Source: an uncultured Clostridia bacterium (GTDB taxonomy: Bacteria > Bacillota > Clostridia > Christensenellales > Borkfalkiaceae). From it: 64,000 nt of DNA. The position numbers and the translations under genes were made by a program. Positions within the stretch are counted from its first letter, which is position 1. Each line of letters begins with the position of its first letter. This document shows, piece after piece, positions 51,855 through 60,864 of this stretch. Below the pieces are notes generated by a model. It did not search any database. It was not told the DNA's origin and worked only from the letters and a program-made list of their open reading frames with translations. Location: NCBI GenBank assembly GCA_944342025.1, contig CALVMD010000003.1, positions 99,510 to 163,509 on the forward strand. Direction: 5' to 3'.

Positions 51855-52396
51855 CGGCTAAAGTCAAATCGATGATACAGGGCATTGCGGTCCTTGCATG
51901 TATTGCTCTCGTATGCGGGCTGCTGCTCGGTGCGGTGCATTATCTGACATATGTCGACCCTCTGCAATTGACCTTTGACCGTTTTGCGGAAGATACGGGC
52001 GCAGCTTTCAGCGAAATGACGGACGAAGACGGAGAGAACTTTGATAACGGCAGAATCGTTTATTATGCGCTATCCGATGACGGATCCTATCATGCGTTCC
52101 TCGCTTCGGGCAGCGGCGGCTGGGGCGGCGACATTCAGATGTATGTCTATTTGCAGGGAAGCACGATTTCTAAGGTCGTTTTAGGAGACAATGCCGAGAC
52201 GCTTTGGGATACTTTCGAGCCTGACTTTTTTGATCAGTTTGTCGGGCTGGATGTCTCTTCTGTCGACTCTTTCGCGTCTTCGGACGTGGTGACCGGAGCG
52301 ACGGCGAGCAGAACGATCCGAGCGGTGGCAGGGGCGATCGATTCCGTCGTGCGCTATTACAATGCAAATATTGCAGGAGGAGAGGATCGTGGATAA
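51851..52396 (+). CDS. rnfG: Rnf complex subunit RnfG
   Basis: 181 residues: one N-terminal membrane helix (about 10-32), then an extracytoplasmic FMN-binding domain. The attachment motif is intact, D145-VV-T148-G-A-T151, so ApbE-type flavin transferase should link FMN to Thr151. The protein is short and its N-terminal half of the domain diverges from typical RnfG (lacks a clear ETPGLG). Its motif frames the comparison with the four RnfD repeats just upstream. Overlaps rnfD and rnfE. Confidence 0.9.
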   Translation: MTAKVKSMIQGIAVLACIALVCGLLLGAVHYLTYVDPLQLTFDRFAEDTGAAFSEMTDEDGENFDNGRIVYYALSDDGSYHAFLASGSGGWGGDIQMYVYLQGSTISKVVLGDNAETLWDTFEPDFFDQFVGLDVSSVDSFASSDVVTGATASRTIRAVAGAIDSVVRYYNANIAGGEDRG

Positions 52397-53066
52397 GAGA
52401 AAGATCAAAGAGACTGTGATCGGCGGGCTCATCAAAAACAATCCGACGTTTGTCCTTGTGTTGGGGACATGTCCTACGATCGCCATGACGACTTCTTTGG
52501 CGCAGGCGTTTGCTATGGGGATCGCAACGACGTTCGTGCTCATTTTCTCAAACCTGTTTATCAGTTTGCTGCGCAACCTGATACCGGATAAAGTGCGCAT
52601 TCCGTGCTATATCGTTATCATTTCTACGTTCGTCACGATTGTCGATATGGTCATGCAGCGGTATATGCCCGACCTATACAGCACGATGCGCGCGTTTATT
52701 GCGCTCATCGTCGTCAACTGCATCATTTTGGCGCGCGCCGAAAGTTACGCTTCCTGCAATAAACCGCTTTACAGTATGCTCGACGGCGTTTCGATCGGTC
52801 TCGGGTTTACGGGGGCACTTTGCCTGATCGGCATCGTCCGCGAGTTTTTGGCGGGCGGCGCCTTCGCCGGGATTTCTATTCCCGGCTATCCGGCGATGTC
52901 GGGAGTCGGGGCGAGCGCGTTCGGGTTTATCGTGTTCGGTTGCTTGATGGCGCTTTTCAACTTTGTGATTCAAAAGATCAATGAACGCAAAGACAAAATG
53001 AAAGCGGCTGTTCTTCCTCTGTCGGAGGGGAAGGTAGAGCCGCTTAAGGAGGTGGCGGAAAAATGA
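52389..53066 (+). CDS. rnfE: Rnf complex subunit RnfE
   Basis: 225-residue membrane subunit with about six helices. KNNPTFVLVLGTCPTIAMTTS near the N-terminus, with a Cys that in Rnf/Nqr binds an iron centre between RnfA and RnfE, and EFLAGGAFAG are characteristic. The C-terminal 35 residues are charged. The start is a GTG at 52389 inside the rnfG end with GGAGGAGAGG before it. Confidence 0.94.
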   Translation: MDKRKIKETVIGGLIKNNPTFVLVLGTCPTIAMTTSLAQAFAMGIATTFVLIFSNLFISLLRNLIPDKVRIPCYIVIISTFVTIVDMVMQRYMPDLYSTMRAFIALIVVNCIILARAESYASCNKPLYSMLDGVSIGLGFTGALCLIGIVREFLAGGAFAGISIPGYPAMSGVGASAFGFIVFGCLMALFNFVIQKINERKDKMKAAVLPLSEGKVEPLKEVAEK

Positions 53067-53647
53067 CAGCGTCTTTGATTTCCGTCATGTTTGCGGCGGT
53101 CATATCCAACAACATCGTTCTTTCGCAGTATCAGGGGATTTGTCCGTTCCTCGGCGTTTCCAAAAAAATATCCAGTTCGGCGGGTATGGGCTTTGCCGTG
53201 ATATTCGTCATGGCGATTTCCTCAGTATTTACATGGCTGGTCTATAATTACATTCTGTTGCCGCTTGAGATCGATTATCTGTATACAATGGCTTTTATAC
53301 TCGTCATTGCCAGCCTTGTGCAGGTCACGGAAATGGTGGTCAAACGCTATTCTCCTACGCTGTACAGCGCATTGGGCGTTTATTTGCCTCTCATTACGAC
53401 CAATTGCGCAATCCTCGGAACGGCTAACAGCGCCGTCGTTTATAATTCTTATAATTTTGTATATACGTTCGCCGTATCTGTTGCAACCGGCGTGGGATTT
53501 CTCTTTGCGATTCTTCTCCTTGCGTGCGTTCGCCTGAAAACAGACAGGGCGGATATTCCGAAGTGTTTCAAAGGATTTCCGATTACGCTCGTAACGGCCG
53601 CGATCATGGCGTTGGCGTTTGCGGGATTTTCCGGGATTTTGGCGTAA
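53063..53647 (+). CDS. rnfA: Rnf complex subunit RnfA
   Basis: 194-residue membrane subunit, six helices, homologous to RnfE. NNIVLSQYQGICPFLGVSKK at about 14-33 carries the Cys of the shared iron centre, and TNCAILGTANSAV the second half of the pseudo-symmetric motif. GGAGG precedes the ATG; 4-nt overlap with rnfE. Confidence 0.95.
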   Translation: MTASLISVMFAAVISNNIVLSQYQGICPFLGVSKKISSSAGMGFAVIFVMAISSVFTWLVYNYILLPLEIDYLYTMAFILVIASLVQVTEMVVKRYSPTLYSALGVYLPLITTNCAILGTANSAVVYNSYNFVYTFAVSVATGVGFLFAILLLACVRLKTDRADIPKCFKGFPITLVTAAIMALAFAGFSGILA

Positions 53648-53657
53648 GGAGGCAGGC

Positions 53658-54452
53658 ATGGAGATATTCATTCAGATATTGATCGCGGGAGGCATCATGC
53701 TTGCCGTTGCGCTTGTATTCGGAGTGATCCTTGTTATATGTTCCAATGTGTTTGCCGTCCGGAAAGACGAGAGAATCGAGCAGGTGGAAAACCTGCTCGC
53801 AAAATCCAATTGCGGCGGCTGCGGAAGGGCCGGCTGTGCTCAGTTTGCCGAGGCACTTATCAAAGGCGAGGCAAAACTTTCCGATTGCAAAGCGACTCCT
53901 GCTGCGAACAAAGAGCAGATCGCCAAAATTATCGGGGGCGGAGAAGTCGGTGAAGATACCGTAGCGGTGGTGCATTGTAACGGCGGCAACGCCTGCTATG
54001 ACAAATACGATTATCAGGGATACGGCAACTGCGCTTCATGCGAACTGATCGCAGGGGGCGTCAAGGCGTGTCCGGTCGGGTGCATCGGCAAAAAGACCTG
54101 CGTTGATGTTTGTCCGCATTTTGCCATCGAAGTGGGCGACGGAGGATATGCGGTTGTCAACAAGGAAAAATGTATTTCTTGCGGCGTATGTATAGATAAT
54201 TGCCCCAAGCATATTATCGGGCGAATCCCGAAAAAAGCGGCCGTGTATATCGCCTGTTCCAATCACGGCAAGGGGAAAGATGTTATGGAGCTGTGCAAAA
54301 ATGGTTGCATCGGCTGCGGAATCTGTGCAAAAAACTGTCCGTCGGGGGCGATCGTCATGAAAGACGGTTTGCCGGAGATCGATTATACAAAGTGTGTCGG
54401 ATGTAAAATTTGCGTGAGCAAATGTCCTCGTCATTGTATTAAGGAGCATTGA
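53658..54452 (+). CDS. rnfB: Rnf complex subunit RnfB
   Basis: Ferredoxin-facing electron entry subunit, 264 residues. One N-terminal helix (about 7-29), an Fe-S domain with Cys52, Cys55, Cys60 and Cys77 (CGGCGRAGC), and several CxxCxxCxxxC clusters in the C-terminal part (CISCGVCIDNCP, CIGCGICAKNCP, CVGCKICVSKCP). TAAGGAGGC lies before ATG 53658. Last gene of the rnf operon; no ApbE flavin transferase is encoded in this window. Confidence 0.95.
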   Translation: MEIFIQILIAGGIMLAVALVFGVILVICSNVFAVRKDERIEQVENLLAKSNCGGCGRAGCAQFAEALIKGEAKLSDCKATPAANKEQIAKIIGGGEVGEDTVAVVHCNGGNACYDKYDYQGYGNCASCELIAGGVKACPVGCIGKKTCVDVCPHFAIEVGDGGYAVVNKEKCISCGVCIDNCPKHIIGRIPKKAAVYIACSNHGKGKDVMELCKNGCIGCGICAKNCPSGAIVMKDGLPEIDYTKCVGCKICVSKCPRHCIKEH

Positions 54453-54454
54453 GC

Positions 54455-55105
54455 GTGAAATACAAATATATACTTTTCGATTTTGACGGAACGCTGTTCG
54501 ACACGAGCGAGGGGATCATCAAAGGCGTTCGCCATACGCTTGAACAGAACGGATATTCCGTCGGGGAAGACAAAGAACTTTACAAATTTATCGGTCCGCC
54601 CATTGTACAGGCATTTAAAGAGTTTTACGGTATGACCGAAAAACAAGCGCTGGCGGCGAAAGATCTTTACAGAAAATATTACCGCGAAGAGGGTCTGTTT
54701 CTTTGTAAACCGATCGACGGGGCGAAAGAATGCCTGGGGCGGCTTTTACAGGCAGGGTGTACGCTTGCCGTCGCAACGTCGAAACCGGAAATGTTTGCGC
54801 GGGCGATTTTGGAAAAGTTCGGGTTTTCGGAATATTTTTCCCTGATCGTCGGTGCGGATCCGGAGGAGACGCGCCTGGAAAAGAGCGAGATCATTTCTTT
54901 TGTTCTCCATGAATTGCAGCCCGGCAATCTGGCTGACGTTATCATGGTAGGTGACAGAAAGTACGACGTGATCGGCGCGAAGAAAGCGGGTCTTGCGTGC
55001 ATCGGGCTTGACAGCGGTTTTTCCGATCCGGGAGAATTGGAAAATGCGGGCGCGGCGGCCGTCGTTCACAATTATCGTGAGTTGTCGGCAATATTGTTGG
55101 GATAG
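54455..55105 (+). CDS. HAD phosphatase, phosphoglycolate phosphatase type
   Basis: 216-residue HAD hydrolase of the Gph/PpaX group. Motif I DFDGTLFDT has the nucleophile Asp9 and acid Asp11; motif II is AVATSK; motif IV is VMVGDRKYDVIGAKKAG. The cap is helical. GTG 54455 has AAGGAG 8 nt before it; a TTG two codons earlier overlaps the rnfB stop. Substrate could be phosphoglycolate or pyrophosphate; it is 2 bp from rnfB and ends in a strong terminator. Confidence 0.85.
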   Translation: MKYKYILFDFDGTLFDTSEGIIKGVRHTLEQNGYSVGEDKELYKFIGPPIVQAFKEFYGMTEKQALAAKDLYRKYYREEGLFLCKPIDGAKECLGRLLQAGCTLAVATSKPEMFARAILEKFGFSEYFSLIVGADPEETRLEKSEIISFVLHELQPGNLADVIMVGDRKYDVIGAKKAGLACIGLDSGFSDPGELENAGAAAVVHNYRELSAILLG

Positions 55106-55140
55106 CGGAAAGCGGATAAAGCCGTTTATTGAATGATAGG

Positions 55141-55190
55141 GGAAAATAAGAGGTTTGTGCATGTTGTATACTCTTATTTTCCTTTTTTTT
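55141..55190 (+). terminator. Terminator of the rnf-HAD operon
   Basis: Stem GGAAAATAAGAG / CTCTTATTTTCC, 18-nt loop, then eight T. Strong. Confidence 0.93.
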
Positions 55191-55334
55191 AGTTTTATTC
55201 TGATGTATGTTTTCAAAAAATTGTCAATAATTATCAAAAATATCGTTATTCATAATTGATCAGGGAAATTTGTGTTGTTTTTGAAAAAAAATGCACAAAT
55301 TTAGCAAAAGGGACTGTACAAAAGTTCGATTCAA

Positions 55335-55343
55335 TGTTATAAT
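55335..55343 (+). promoter_or_regulatory. Extended -10 promoter of ppx
   Basis: TGTTATAAT (TGn-TATAAT) ends at 55343, with TGTACA 17 bp before. The AT-rich stretch 55191-55320 otherwise shows no gene or clear structure. Confidence 0.6.
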
Positions 55344-55424
55344 ATTTTCGATTAAGTATTTATAATAGGGAAGGGGTTTTCCTTAGAAAATGGTGAGTTC
55401 TATTATCGGCAGAGAGGTAAGTCA

Positions 55425-56939
55425 GTGGAAAAAATCGGTATTATTGATTTAGGATCAAATTCGGCACGATTGGTCATCGTTGAGCTTTTCGGAGAAGGCC
55501 ATTTTATGGTTGTCGATGAATTGAAAGAAAGTGTGCGTTTGGGACAAGACATGGAGCGGGACGGATTTCTAAAACCGCAAAGGGTCGCTGAAACGATCAA
55601 GACGCTCAAGATGTTTAAAAAACTTTGTGACGCCAGTAAGGTGGACCGTATCATCGCGGTTGCGACGGCGGCAGTTCGCCGTGCAAAAAATCAGCGCAGT
55701 TTTCTCGACGAGATCCAAGCGACGTGCGGTATTAAGGTCAAGGTGCTCAGCGAGGAAGAAGAGGCAACGCTTGTCTATCGAGGCGTGATCAATTCCATGG
55801 ACGTTCCCAAGGGGATCATTCTTGAAATCGGCGGCGGCAGCACAAAGATCATCTATTATAACCGCAGAAATATGCTCAATTATGCGAGTTTGCCGTTCGG
55901 GGCGGTGACGTTGACCGACTTGTTTAAGGATGATGGGTTAACGCCTGAACGGCAGGCGGAAAAAATCGAAGAATTTTTTTCTGAGCAATTGACGCATATC
56001 GAATGGTTGTCTGAAGTGGAACCGGATGTTCAGATGATCGGAGTGGGCGGTTCATTCCGAAATATCTTTAAGATCAGCAAGTTGGTTCGCAAGTATCCGT
56101 TAGATACTGTGCACAATTATAACTTGCCTGTTGAGGATTTTGAGTCGATCTATGACATGATCAAGGTCCTTGACCTCGACAAGAAGAAAAAGATCAAAGG
56201 GATTTCTTCCGGGCGGGCGGATATACTTCCTGCCGCGCTCGCAGTGGTCAAATCGTTTGTGCAGTATATGCATTTTGAAAATTTTACGATTGGCGGCTCG
56301 GGGCTCAGAGAGGGGCTCATGTTCAACCAAGCGCTCCCCATTACGCTTGAAAAGCCTATTTCGGATATACTCAGTTACAGTTTGAATTGTTTGGTTGAGT
56401 ATTATCAGTGTGATAAAAAACATGTGGAGCATGTCGTAAATCTTTCTGTACAGCTTTTTAAACAGCTGCGCGTACTGCATAAATTCCCCCGCCAATATTT
56501 GAAAATTCTCAAAGTTGCGGCGACTTTACACGATTGCGGGACAAGGGTCAAGTTCTATAATCATCAAAAGCACAGCTGTTATATGATCCTGAACTCCACT
56601 CTGTACGGAATTTCGCACCGTGAGATCGTTTTGGCGGCTTTTGTGGCCGGCTGTCATAAAAAAGAGGATATTAACACGGCCGATTGGGCAAAATATAAAG
56701 ACATTGTGCAAGAAGATGATTTCGATGCGGTTAAGAAACTTGGCGTTATGTTGCGTATAGCGGAGAGTTTGGACAGAAGCAGCTCCGGAACTGTCAAGGG
56801 GATCAATTGCGATGTCCTCGGCGATTCCGTCATCATGAAGACGGAAGTTGACGGGGATGCGTCTTTGGAAATCCGCGATGCGATGTCTGCAAACGCAGAA
56901 TTCAGAAAGTCTTTCCGTAAAAATTTGGAAATACTGTAA
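55425..56939 (+). CDS. ppx: Ppx/GppA exopolyphosphatase
   Basis: 504 residues. The actin-like ASKHA domains contain IIDLGSNSARLVIVE (about 5-19), EIGGGSTKIIYY (138-149) and IGVGGSFRNI, followed by a C-terminal HD-like helical domain (AATLHDCGTRVKFYNHQKHSCYMI). The family cleaves polyphosphate or pppGpp; the C-terminal HD residues favour the long Ppx form. The start is GTG 55425 with GAGAGG 7 nt upstream. A stem of 15 bp without a T run follows. Confidence 0.9.
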   Translation: MEKIGIIDLGSNSARLVIVELFGEGHFMVVDELKESVRLGQDMERDGFLKPQRVAETIKTLKMFKKLCDASKVDRIIAVATAAVRRAKNQRSFLDEIQATCGIKVKVLSEEEEATLVYRGVINSMDVPKGIILEIGGGSTKIIYYNRRNMLNYASLPFGAVTLTDLFKDDGLTPERQAEKIEEFFSEQLTHIEWLSEVEPDVQMIGVGGSFRNIFKISKLVRKYPLDTVHNYNLPVEDFESIYDMIKVLDLDKKKKIKGISSGRADILPAALAVVKSFVQYMHFENFTIGGSGLREGLMFNQALPITLEKPISDILSYSLNCLVEYYQCDKKHVEHVVNLSVQLFKQLRVLHKFPRQYLKILKVAATLHDCGTRVKFYNHQKHSCYMILNSTLYGISHREIVLAAFVAGCHKKEDINTADWAKYKDIVQEDDFDAVKKLGVMLRIAESLDRSSSGTVKGINCDVLGDSVIMKTEVDGDASLEIRDAMSANAEFRKSFRKNLEIL

Positions 56940-56945
56940 AGTATC

Positions 56946-56979
56946 ACGATTGCCGCAAAAAATATTTTGCGGCAATCGT
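56946..56979 (+). terminator. Hairpin between ppx and maf
   Basis: Perfect 15-bp stem ACGATTGCCGCAAAA / TTTTGCGGCAATCGT with loop AATA. It has only TGTG after it, so it may be a stability or Rho-assisted element. Confidence 0.6.
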
Positions 56980-56996
56980 TGTGTTAACAGAACTTT

Positions 56997-57557
56997 ATGA
57001 GATTTATTCTTGCAAGCGCCTCTCCGAGAAGAAAAGAAATTTTGGCGCGAATTTTATCTGACTTCGAAGTGATACCCTCAGAAGAGGATGAAGCGATCCC
57101 CCCGGACGTTTCTACGCAAAAAGCAGTCGAGCTGCTTGCGATTAAAAAAGCGGAGAGCGTTGCGGCTCGGAATCCAGATGCTTGTGTTTTAGGGGCGGAC
57201 ACCGTCGTTTCATTTGAGGGGAAAAAGCTTGGAAAACCAAAAGATCCCGATGATGCCGTGCGTACTTTGACGATGCTCAGCGGAAGGTTGCATGATGTTT
57301 TTACAGGATGGTGCATTGTTAACGGGGCGAATCGAATCAGCGGGACTGAGCGTTCATCGGTGCGTTTTCGCTGTTTGGATGAAGAGTTTATTCACTGCTA
57401 TGTCGCAAGCGGGAGCCCTATGGACAAGGCGGGCAGTTACGGCATTCAGGACGACCCGCGGTTGGTTGCGGAATATTCGGGAAGCTTTACCAACATCATG
57501 GGGCTTCCGGAAGAAAAAATAAGAGAAATATTAAAAGAAATCAGGATAATCAAATGA
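56997..57557 (+). CDS. maf: Maf nucleotide pyrophosphatase
   Basis: 186-residue house-cleaning enzyme that hydrolyses non-canonical or UTP/dTTP nucleotides; in Firmicutes linked to septum control. ILASASPRRKEILARIL (about 4-20) is the signature, GADTVVSFEGKKLGKPKD and SGSPMDKAGSYGIQD complete the active site. Overlaps the MreB-like gene by 4 nt; maf next to mreB is a common order. Confidence 0.94.
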   Translation: MRFILASASPRRKEILARILSDFEVIPSEEDEAIPPDVSTQKAVELLAIKKAESVAARNPDACVLGADTVVSFEGKKLGKPKDPDDAVRTLTMLSGRLHDVFTGWCIVNGANRISGTERSSVRFRCLDEEFIHCYVASGSPMDKAGSYGIQDDPRLVAEYSGSFTNIMGLPEEKIREILKEIRIIK

Positions 57558-58552
57558 TAAAATTAGCGATCGATCTCGGGTCATCCGTGACAAAGATATT
57601 TCGTATCGGCAGCGGCATTGTGTTGGCTGAGCCTTCTTGCGTTGCTGTTTCTTCAGGAACGAACGTCGTTAAAGCGATCGGAGAGGAGGCAAAGTTGTTG
57701 ATCGGCAAAACGGCAGAATATACTACGATCGTTTCGCCTGTATTTGAGTCGGACATCGTGAATGAAAACATGGCAGCCGTTATGCTCGCATATTTTTTGC
57801 AGAAAATCGAAATCGGGCCGTCGCAGGCAAAAAAAACAGAGGTGGTGTTTTCGGTTCCTTGCGGTGCGTCAGAAGAGCTTTTAGATAAATATTATCGGCT
57901 GTCCGACGCATGCAAATTCGGGAGTGTTCGTTTTGCCGAGGTTCCGTTTTTATCGGCGTTTGGACAAAACCTGACCCTCAGCGAAACGAATCCGGTTTTT
58001 GTGATCGATATTGGGGGAGGTTGTACAAACATTGCGGCCTTTTCTTTGGACGGTATCATAGCGGGGGTTTCTTTGAATATCGGGGGAGGCAATATCGACA
58101 GTCATATTATTGACAAAATTGCCGAATCATTCAATTTAAAAATCGGCCTGCAAACGAGCGAAAAGATCAAAAACACGATCGGCAGCTTATATAAAAATGA
58201 CAATGACGGTATGGTTGTGAACGGCCGGGACATTACGTCGGGTCGTCCGCGTTCGGTGGCCGTTTCTTCCCCGGACGTATACGAATGCATGAAGATTTTT
58301 GCGGATAAAATTGCAGAATATTCCGGCATGGTGCTCGCTAAACTTCCCGCAGAGGTTTCCGCTTCGGTCGGTCACGGCGGTATTTATCTTTCGGGCGGCA
58401 TGGCGAAACTGATGGGGTTGGACGATTATCTTTCAGAAAAATTGCAAATGGATGTTTATGTGTCAGATGAACCGCAAATGGCTGTCATATTAGGGGGCGG
58501 TGCCGCCATAGGCAATGAAGATATATTGGAAACGATCCGCGTCGATTATTGA
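57554..58552 (+). CDS. mreB: MreB-like actin homologue
   Basis: 332-residue actin-like ATPase, likely guiding lateral cell-wall synthesis at the membrane. Phosphate 1 loop IDLGSSVTKIFRIGSGIVLAEPS, phosphate 2 FVIDIGGGCTNIAAFS, the helix TSEKIKNTIGSL and the adenosine loop YLSGGMAKLMGLDDYL match MreB. It is divergent in the linker (VPCGASEELLDKYYRLSD) compared with classical MreB, and no mreC or mreD follows, so it may be a paralogue. No membrane-insertion helix is obvious at the N-terminus. Confidence 0.82.
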   Translation: MIKLAIDLGSSVTKIFRIGSGIVLAEPSCVAVSSGTNVVKAIGEEAKLLIGKTAEYTTIVSPVFESDIVNENMAAVMLAYFLQKIEIGPSQAKKTEVVFSVPCGASEELLDKYYRLSDACKFGSVRFAEVPFLSAFGQNLTLSETNPVFVIDIGGGCTNIAAFSLDGIIAGVSLNIGGGNIDSHIIDKIAESFNLKIGLQTSEKIKNTIGSLYKNDNDGMVVNGRDITSGRPRSVAVSSPDVYECMKIFADKIAEYSGMVLAKLPAEVSASVGHGGIYLSGGMAKLMGLDDYLSEKLQMDVYVSDEPQMAVILGGGAAIGNEDILETIRVDY

Positions 58553-58564
58553 ATATATAATGAA

Positions 58565-58591
58565 GCAGCCGCGCTGAATAAGCGCGGCTGC
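58565..58591. terminator. Terminator between convergent mreB-like and ligase genes
   Basis: GCAGCCGCGCT / AGCGCGGCTGC with a 5-nt loop GAATA; weak T runs on both sides. Confidence 0.75.
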
Positions 58592-58619
58592 ATTCGTTAT
58601 ATTACCGATCGTTAATTTT

Positions 58620-60278
58620 TCAGTTCATGTCATTTTCACGTATCTCGATGCGCCGAATCTTTCCGCTGATTGTTTTGGGAAGTTCTTTTACAAATTCCAC
58701 GATGCGAGGATATTTATAGGGCGCCGTCGTTTTTTTGACATGGTTTTGCAACTCTTTTACGAGCGTTTCGCTCGCTTCATAGCCTTTTGCCAGTACGACC
58801 GTGGCTTTGACGATTTGTCCGCGAAGCTCGTCCGGAACGGCGGTAATTGCGCATTCTAAAACGGCCGGATGTTCCATCAAGGCGCTTTCGACTTCAAAAG
58901 GTCCGATTCGATAGCCTGAACTTTTAATAATATCGTCTTTTCTGCCGACGAACCAGTAATAGCCGTCGCTGTCGCAAAAGGCGAGATCGCCGAGATGATA
59001 GTAACCGTCGTATTTTACCGTTTTCGTTAAATCCGGATCATGATAATAACCGGAAAAAAGTCCTTCTTGCGGATCTCTCAGCCGAATGCAGATTTCTCCC
59101 GTTTCGCCTTGTTCTACAGGTTTATCTTCATTGTTCAGTAGTTGTACGTAATACAGAGGGGAAGGCCTTCCCATAGAACCCGGCCTTATTTCCATAAACT
59201 GAGAAAAAGTGCCGCATACGACTGTTGTTTCGGTCTGCCCGAAACCTTCATAGATCGCATGGCCCGTTTTCATCATGATCTGCCGATAAATTTCGGGGTT
59301 GAGGGCTTCGCCCGCCGTCATCATATATTTTATGCTGGAAAGATCGTATTTAGACAGATCGGCTTTTATCATGAAGCGATAAACGGTAGGAGGGGCGCAG
59401 AAGGTCGTGATTTTATATTTTGACACGTGGTTCAACAAATCTTCCGGATTGAATTTACCGTGGAAATCATAAACAAAAATTGCCGAACCGCACAGCCATT
59501 GACCGAATAATTTTCCCCAACTGGCCTTTGCCCATCCTGTTTCGGCGAGTGTAAAATGCAGCCCGTCGTCCATGCAATTCAACCAAAATCTAGCAGTCAC
59601 GATATGGCCGAGAGTATAGCGTTGGCTCAGAGCCACCATCTTCGGCATTCCTGTGGTGCCCGAGGTGAAATAAACAAGTATGGTGTCTTCGGCTTTCCGC
59701 TCCGTACGGTAAGAAGAGCAAAGTGTTGCGCTTTGTTTGTTGATTTCTGCATCAAGATCAAGAAACCCGTCGCGTTTTCCTACGCAAGCGGTATATTTCA
59801 CGCATGGAACTTTTTGAGCGGCTTTCAAGATGTTGTCGCACAATTCATCTTCGTTGACGGAAACGACCATTTTAATGTTTGCTTTTTCCATCCGGTAGAC
59901 TAGGTCTTTTTCCATCAACATATGCGTTGCGGGGATGGCTACGGCTCCGATTTTTGAGAGCGCCATCAAAGTGGTCCAATATTCGTGGCGCCGCTGTAAG
60001 ATCACGAGTACCGTATCCCCTTTGCCGATTCCGAGAGAGAGAAAAAAGTTTGCCGTCTTGTCCGAGATGAGTTTAATGTCGCCGAAAGTAAATGTGCGTT
60101 CGTTTTCGTTATCATCGCACCATACGAGTGCGCGCTTATCCGGTTCTAGACGGGCATATTCGTCAACGACATCATATGCATAGTTGAAGTCGGCAGGAAC
60201 TTTGAGCTTAAAGTTGTTATAGAAATCGTTATAATCCTTGAAATGTAAGGAATTGGTAAAGCGCTCCAAAAGATTCAT
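58620..60278 (-). CDS. Acyl-CoA synthetase, medium-chain type
   Basis: 552-residue AMP-forming ligase. ATP/AMP motif YFTSGTTGMPKM (about 206-217), A5 GFGQTETTV, the hinge DGYYWFVGRKDDIIKSSGYRIGPFEVES, and the catalytic C-terminal Lys in PKTISGKIRR. The N-terminal F-KVPADFNYAYDVVD pattern is that of medium-chain acyl-CoA synthetases acting on fatty or aromatic acids rather than acetate. Transcribed alone on the minus strand from an extended -10 region near 60335; convergent with the MreB-like gene. Confidence 0.9.
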   Translation of the reverse strand: MNLLERFTNSLHFKDYNDFYNNFKLKVPADFNYAYDVVDEYARLEPDKRALVWCDDNENERTFTFGDIKLISDKTANFFLSLGIGKGDTVLVILQRRHEYWTTLMALSKIGAVAIPATHMLMEKDLVYRMEKANIKMVVSVNEDELCDNILKAAQKVPCVKYTACVGKRDGFLDLDAEINKQSATLCSSYRTERKAEDTILVYFTSGTTGMPKMVALSQRYTLGHIVTARFWLNCMDDGLHFTLAETGWAKASWGKLFGQWLCGSAIFVYDFHGKFNPEDLLNHVSKYKITTFCAPPTVYRFMIKADLSKYDLSSIKYMMTAGEALNPEIYRQIMMKTGHAIYEGFGQTETTVVCGTFSQFMEIRPGSMGRPSPLYYVQLLNNEDKPVEQGETGEICIRLRDPQEGLFSGYYHDPDLTKTVKYDGYYHLGDLAFCDSDGYYWFVGRKDDIIKSSGYRIGPFEVESALMEHPAVLECAITAVPDELRGQIVKATVVLAKGYEASETLVKELQNHVKKTTAPYKYPRIVEFVKELPKTISGKIRRIEIRENDMN

Positions 60279-60391
60279 AGGTAAAAGGCCTCCGTGCCTT
60301 GCATAAATATACTATATCTTTTATATTATATCATACTTTTCTCAAATAATAAAGTGTATTTTGAAAATTCCTTTGAAATTTGTATGTTTAT

Positions 60392-60420
60392 TTGCAAAAT
60401 CCGCAAGATAATGGTATAAT
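60392..60420 (+). promoter_or_regulatory. Promoter of the wHTH-membrane pair
   Basis: TTGCAA (60392-60397), 17 bp, TATAAT (60415-60420), 48 bp before the first start codon. Confidence 0.8.
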
Positions 60421-60468
60421 ATAGGCATAATATGGCAAATAAAGCCGACGGGCAAGGAGTTTAGGAAT

Positions 60469-60837
60469 ATGCTCGACAAGCTGACGGCCGCCGTTCTTGA
60501 AATTGTCAACGAAGAGACGGACGGTTCTTATAAAGTGGTGGACGCAGACGAACTGCTGTCGCGCTTGCCCGCCAGGTTTCGTGCAGACGCGGCGGGGCTT
60601 TCCAATGCACTTTCTTTTTTGTGCGCGAGAGGGTACATCGATATTCGTTATTCCGATAAAGGCACTTATTGCCTTTGCTCGTTGCCGAAGGGCAGGTCTT
60701 ATGCCGAAAGCAATGCATCTGAGGCGAAACAGACAAAGGCAAAACACAGTATTGCGGCGTTGTTTTTTGGAGCGTTTGCCGGAGGTGCGGTCGGTGCGAT
60801 TGTTGCAGGCTTGATCGCAGCGTTTTTGCTTTGCTGA
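60469..60837 (+). CDS. Small winged-helix-like protein with C-terminal membrane helix (1)
   Basis: 122 residues. The first 75 look like a winged helix (VLEIVNEETDGSYKVVDADELLSRL ... LSNALSFLCARGYIDIRYSDKGTYCLCSLPKG). A charged linker leads to a glycine/alanine-rich hydrophobic segment (94-121), so the protein is tail-anchored with its N-domain in the cytosol. AAGGAG precedes the ATG. It shares its architecture with the next gene. No family recognised. Confidence 0.8.
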   Translation: MLDKLTAAVLEIVNEETDGSYKVVDADELLSRLPARFRADAAGLSNALSFLCARGYIDIRYSDKGTYCLCSLPKGRSYAESNASEAKQTKAKHSIAALFFGAFAGGAVGAIVAGLIAAFLLC

Positions 60838-60864
60838 CAATGAGCGGAAAAGGAACAGAAGGAA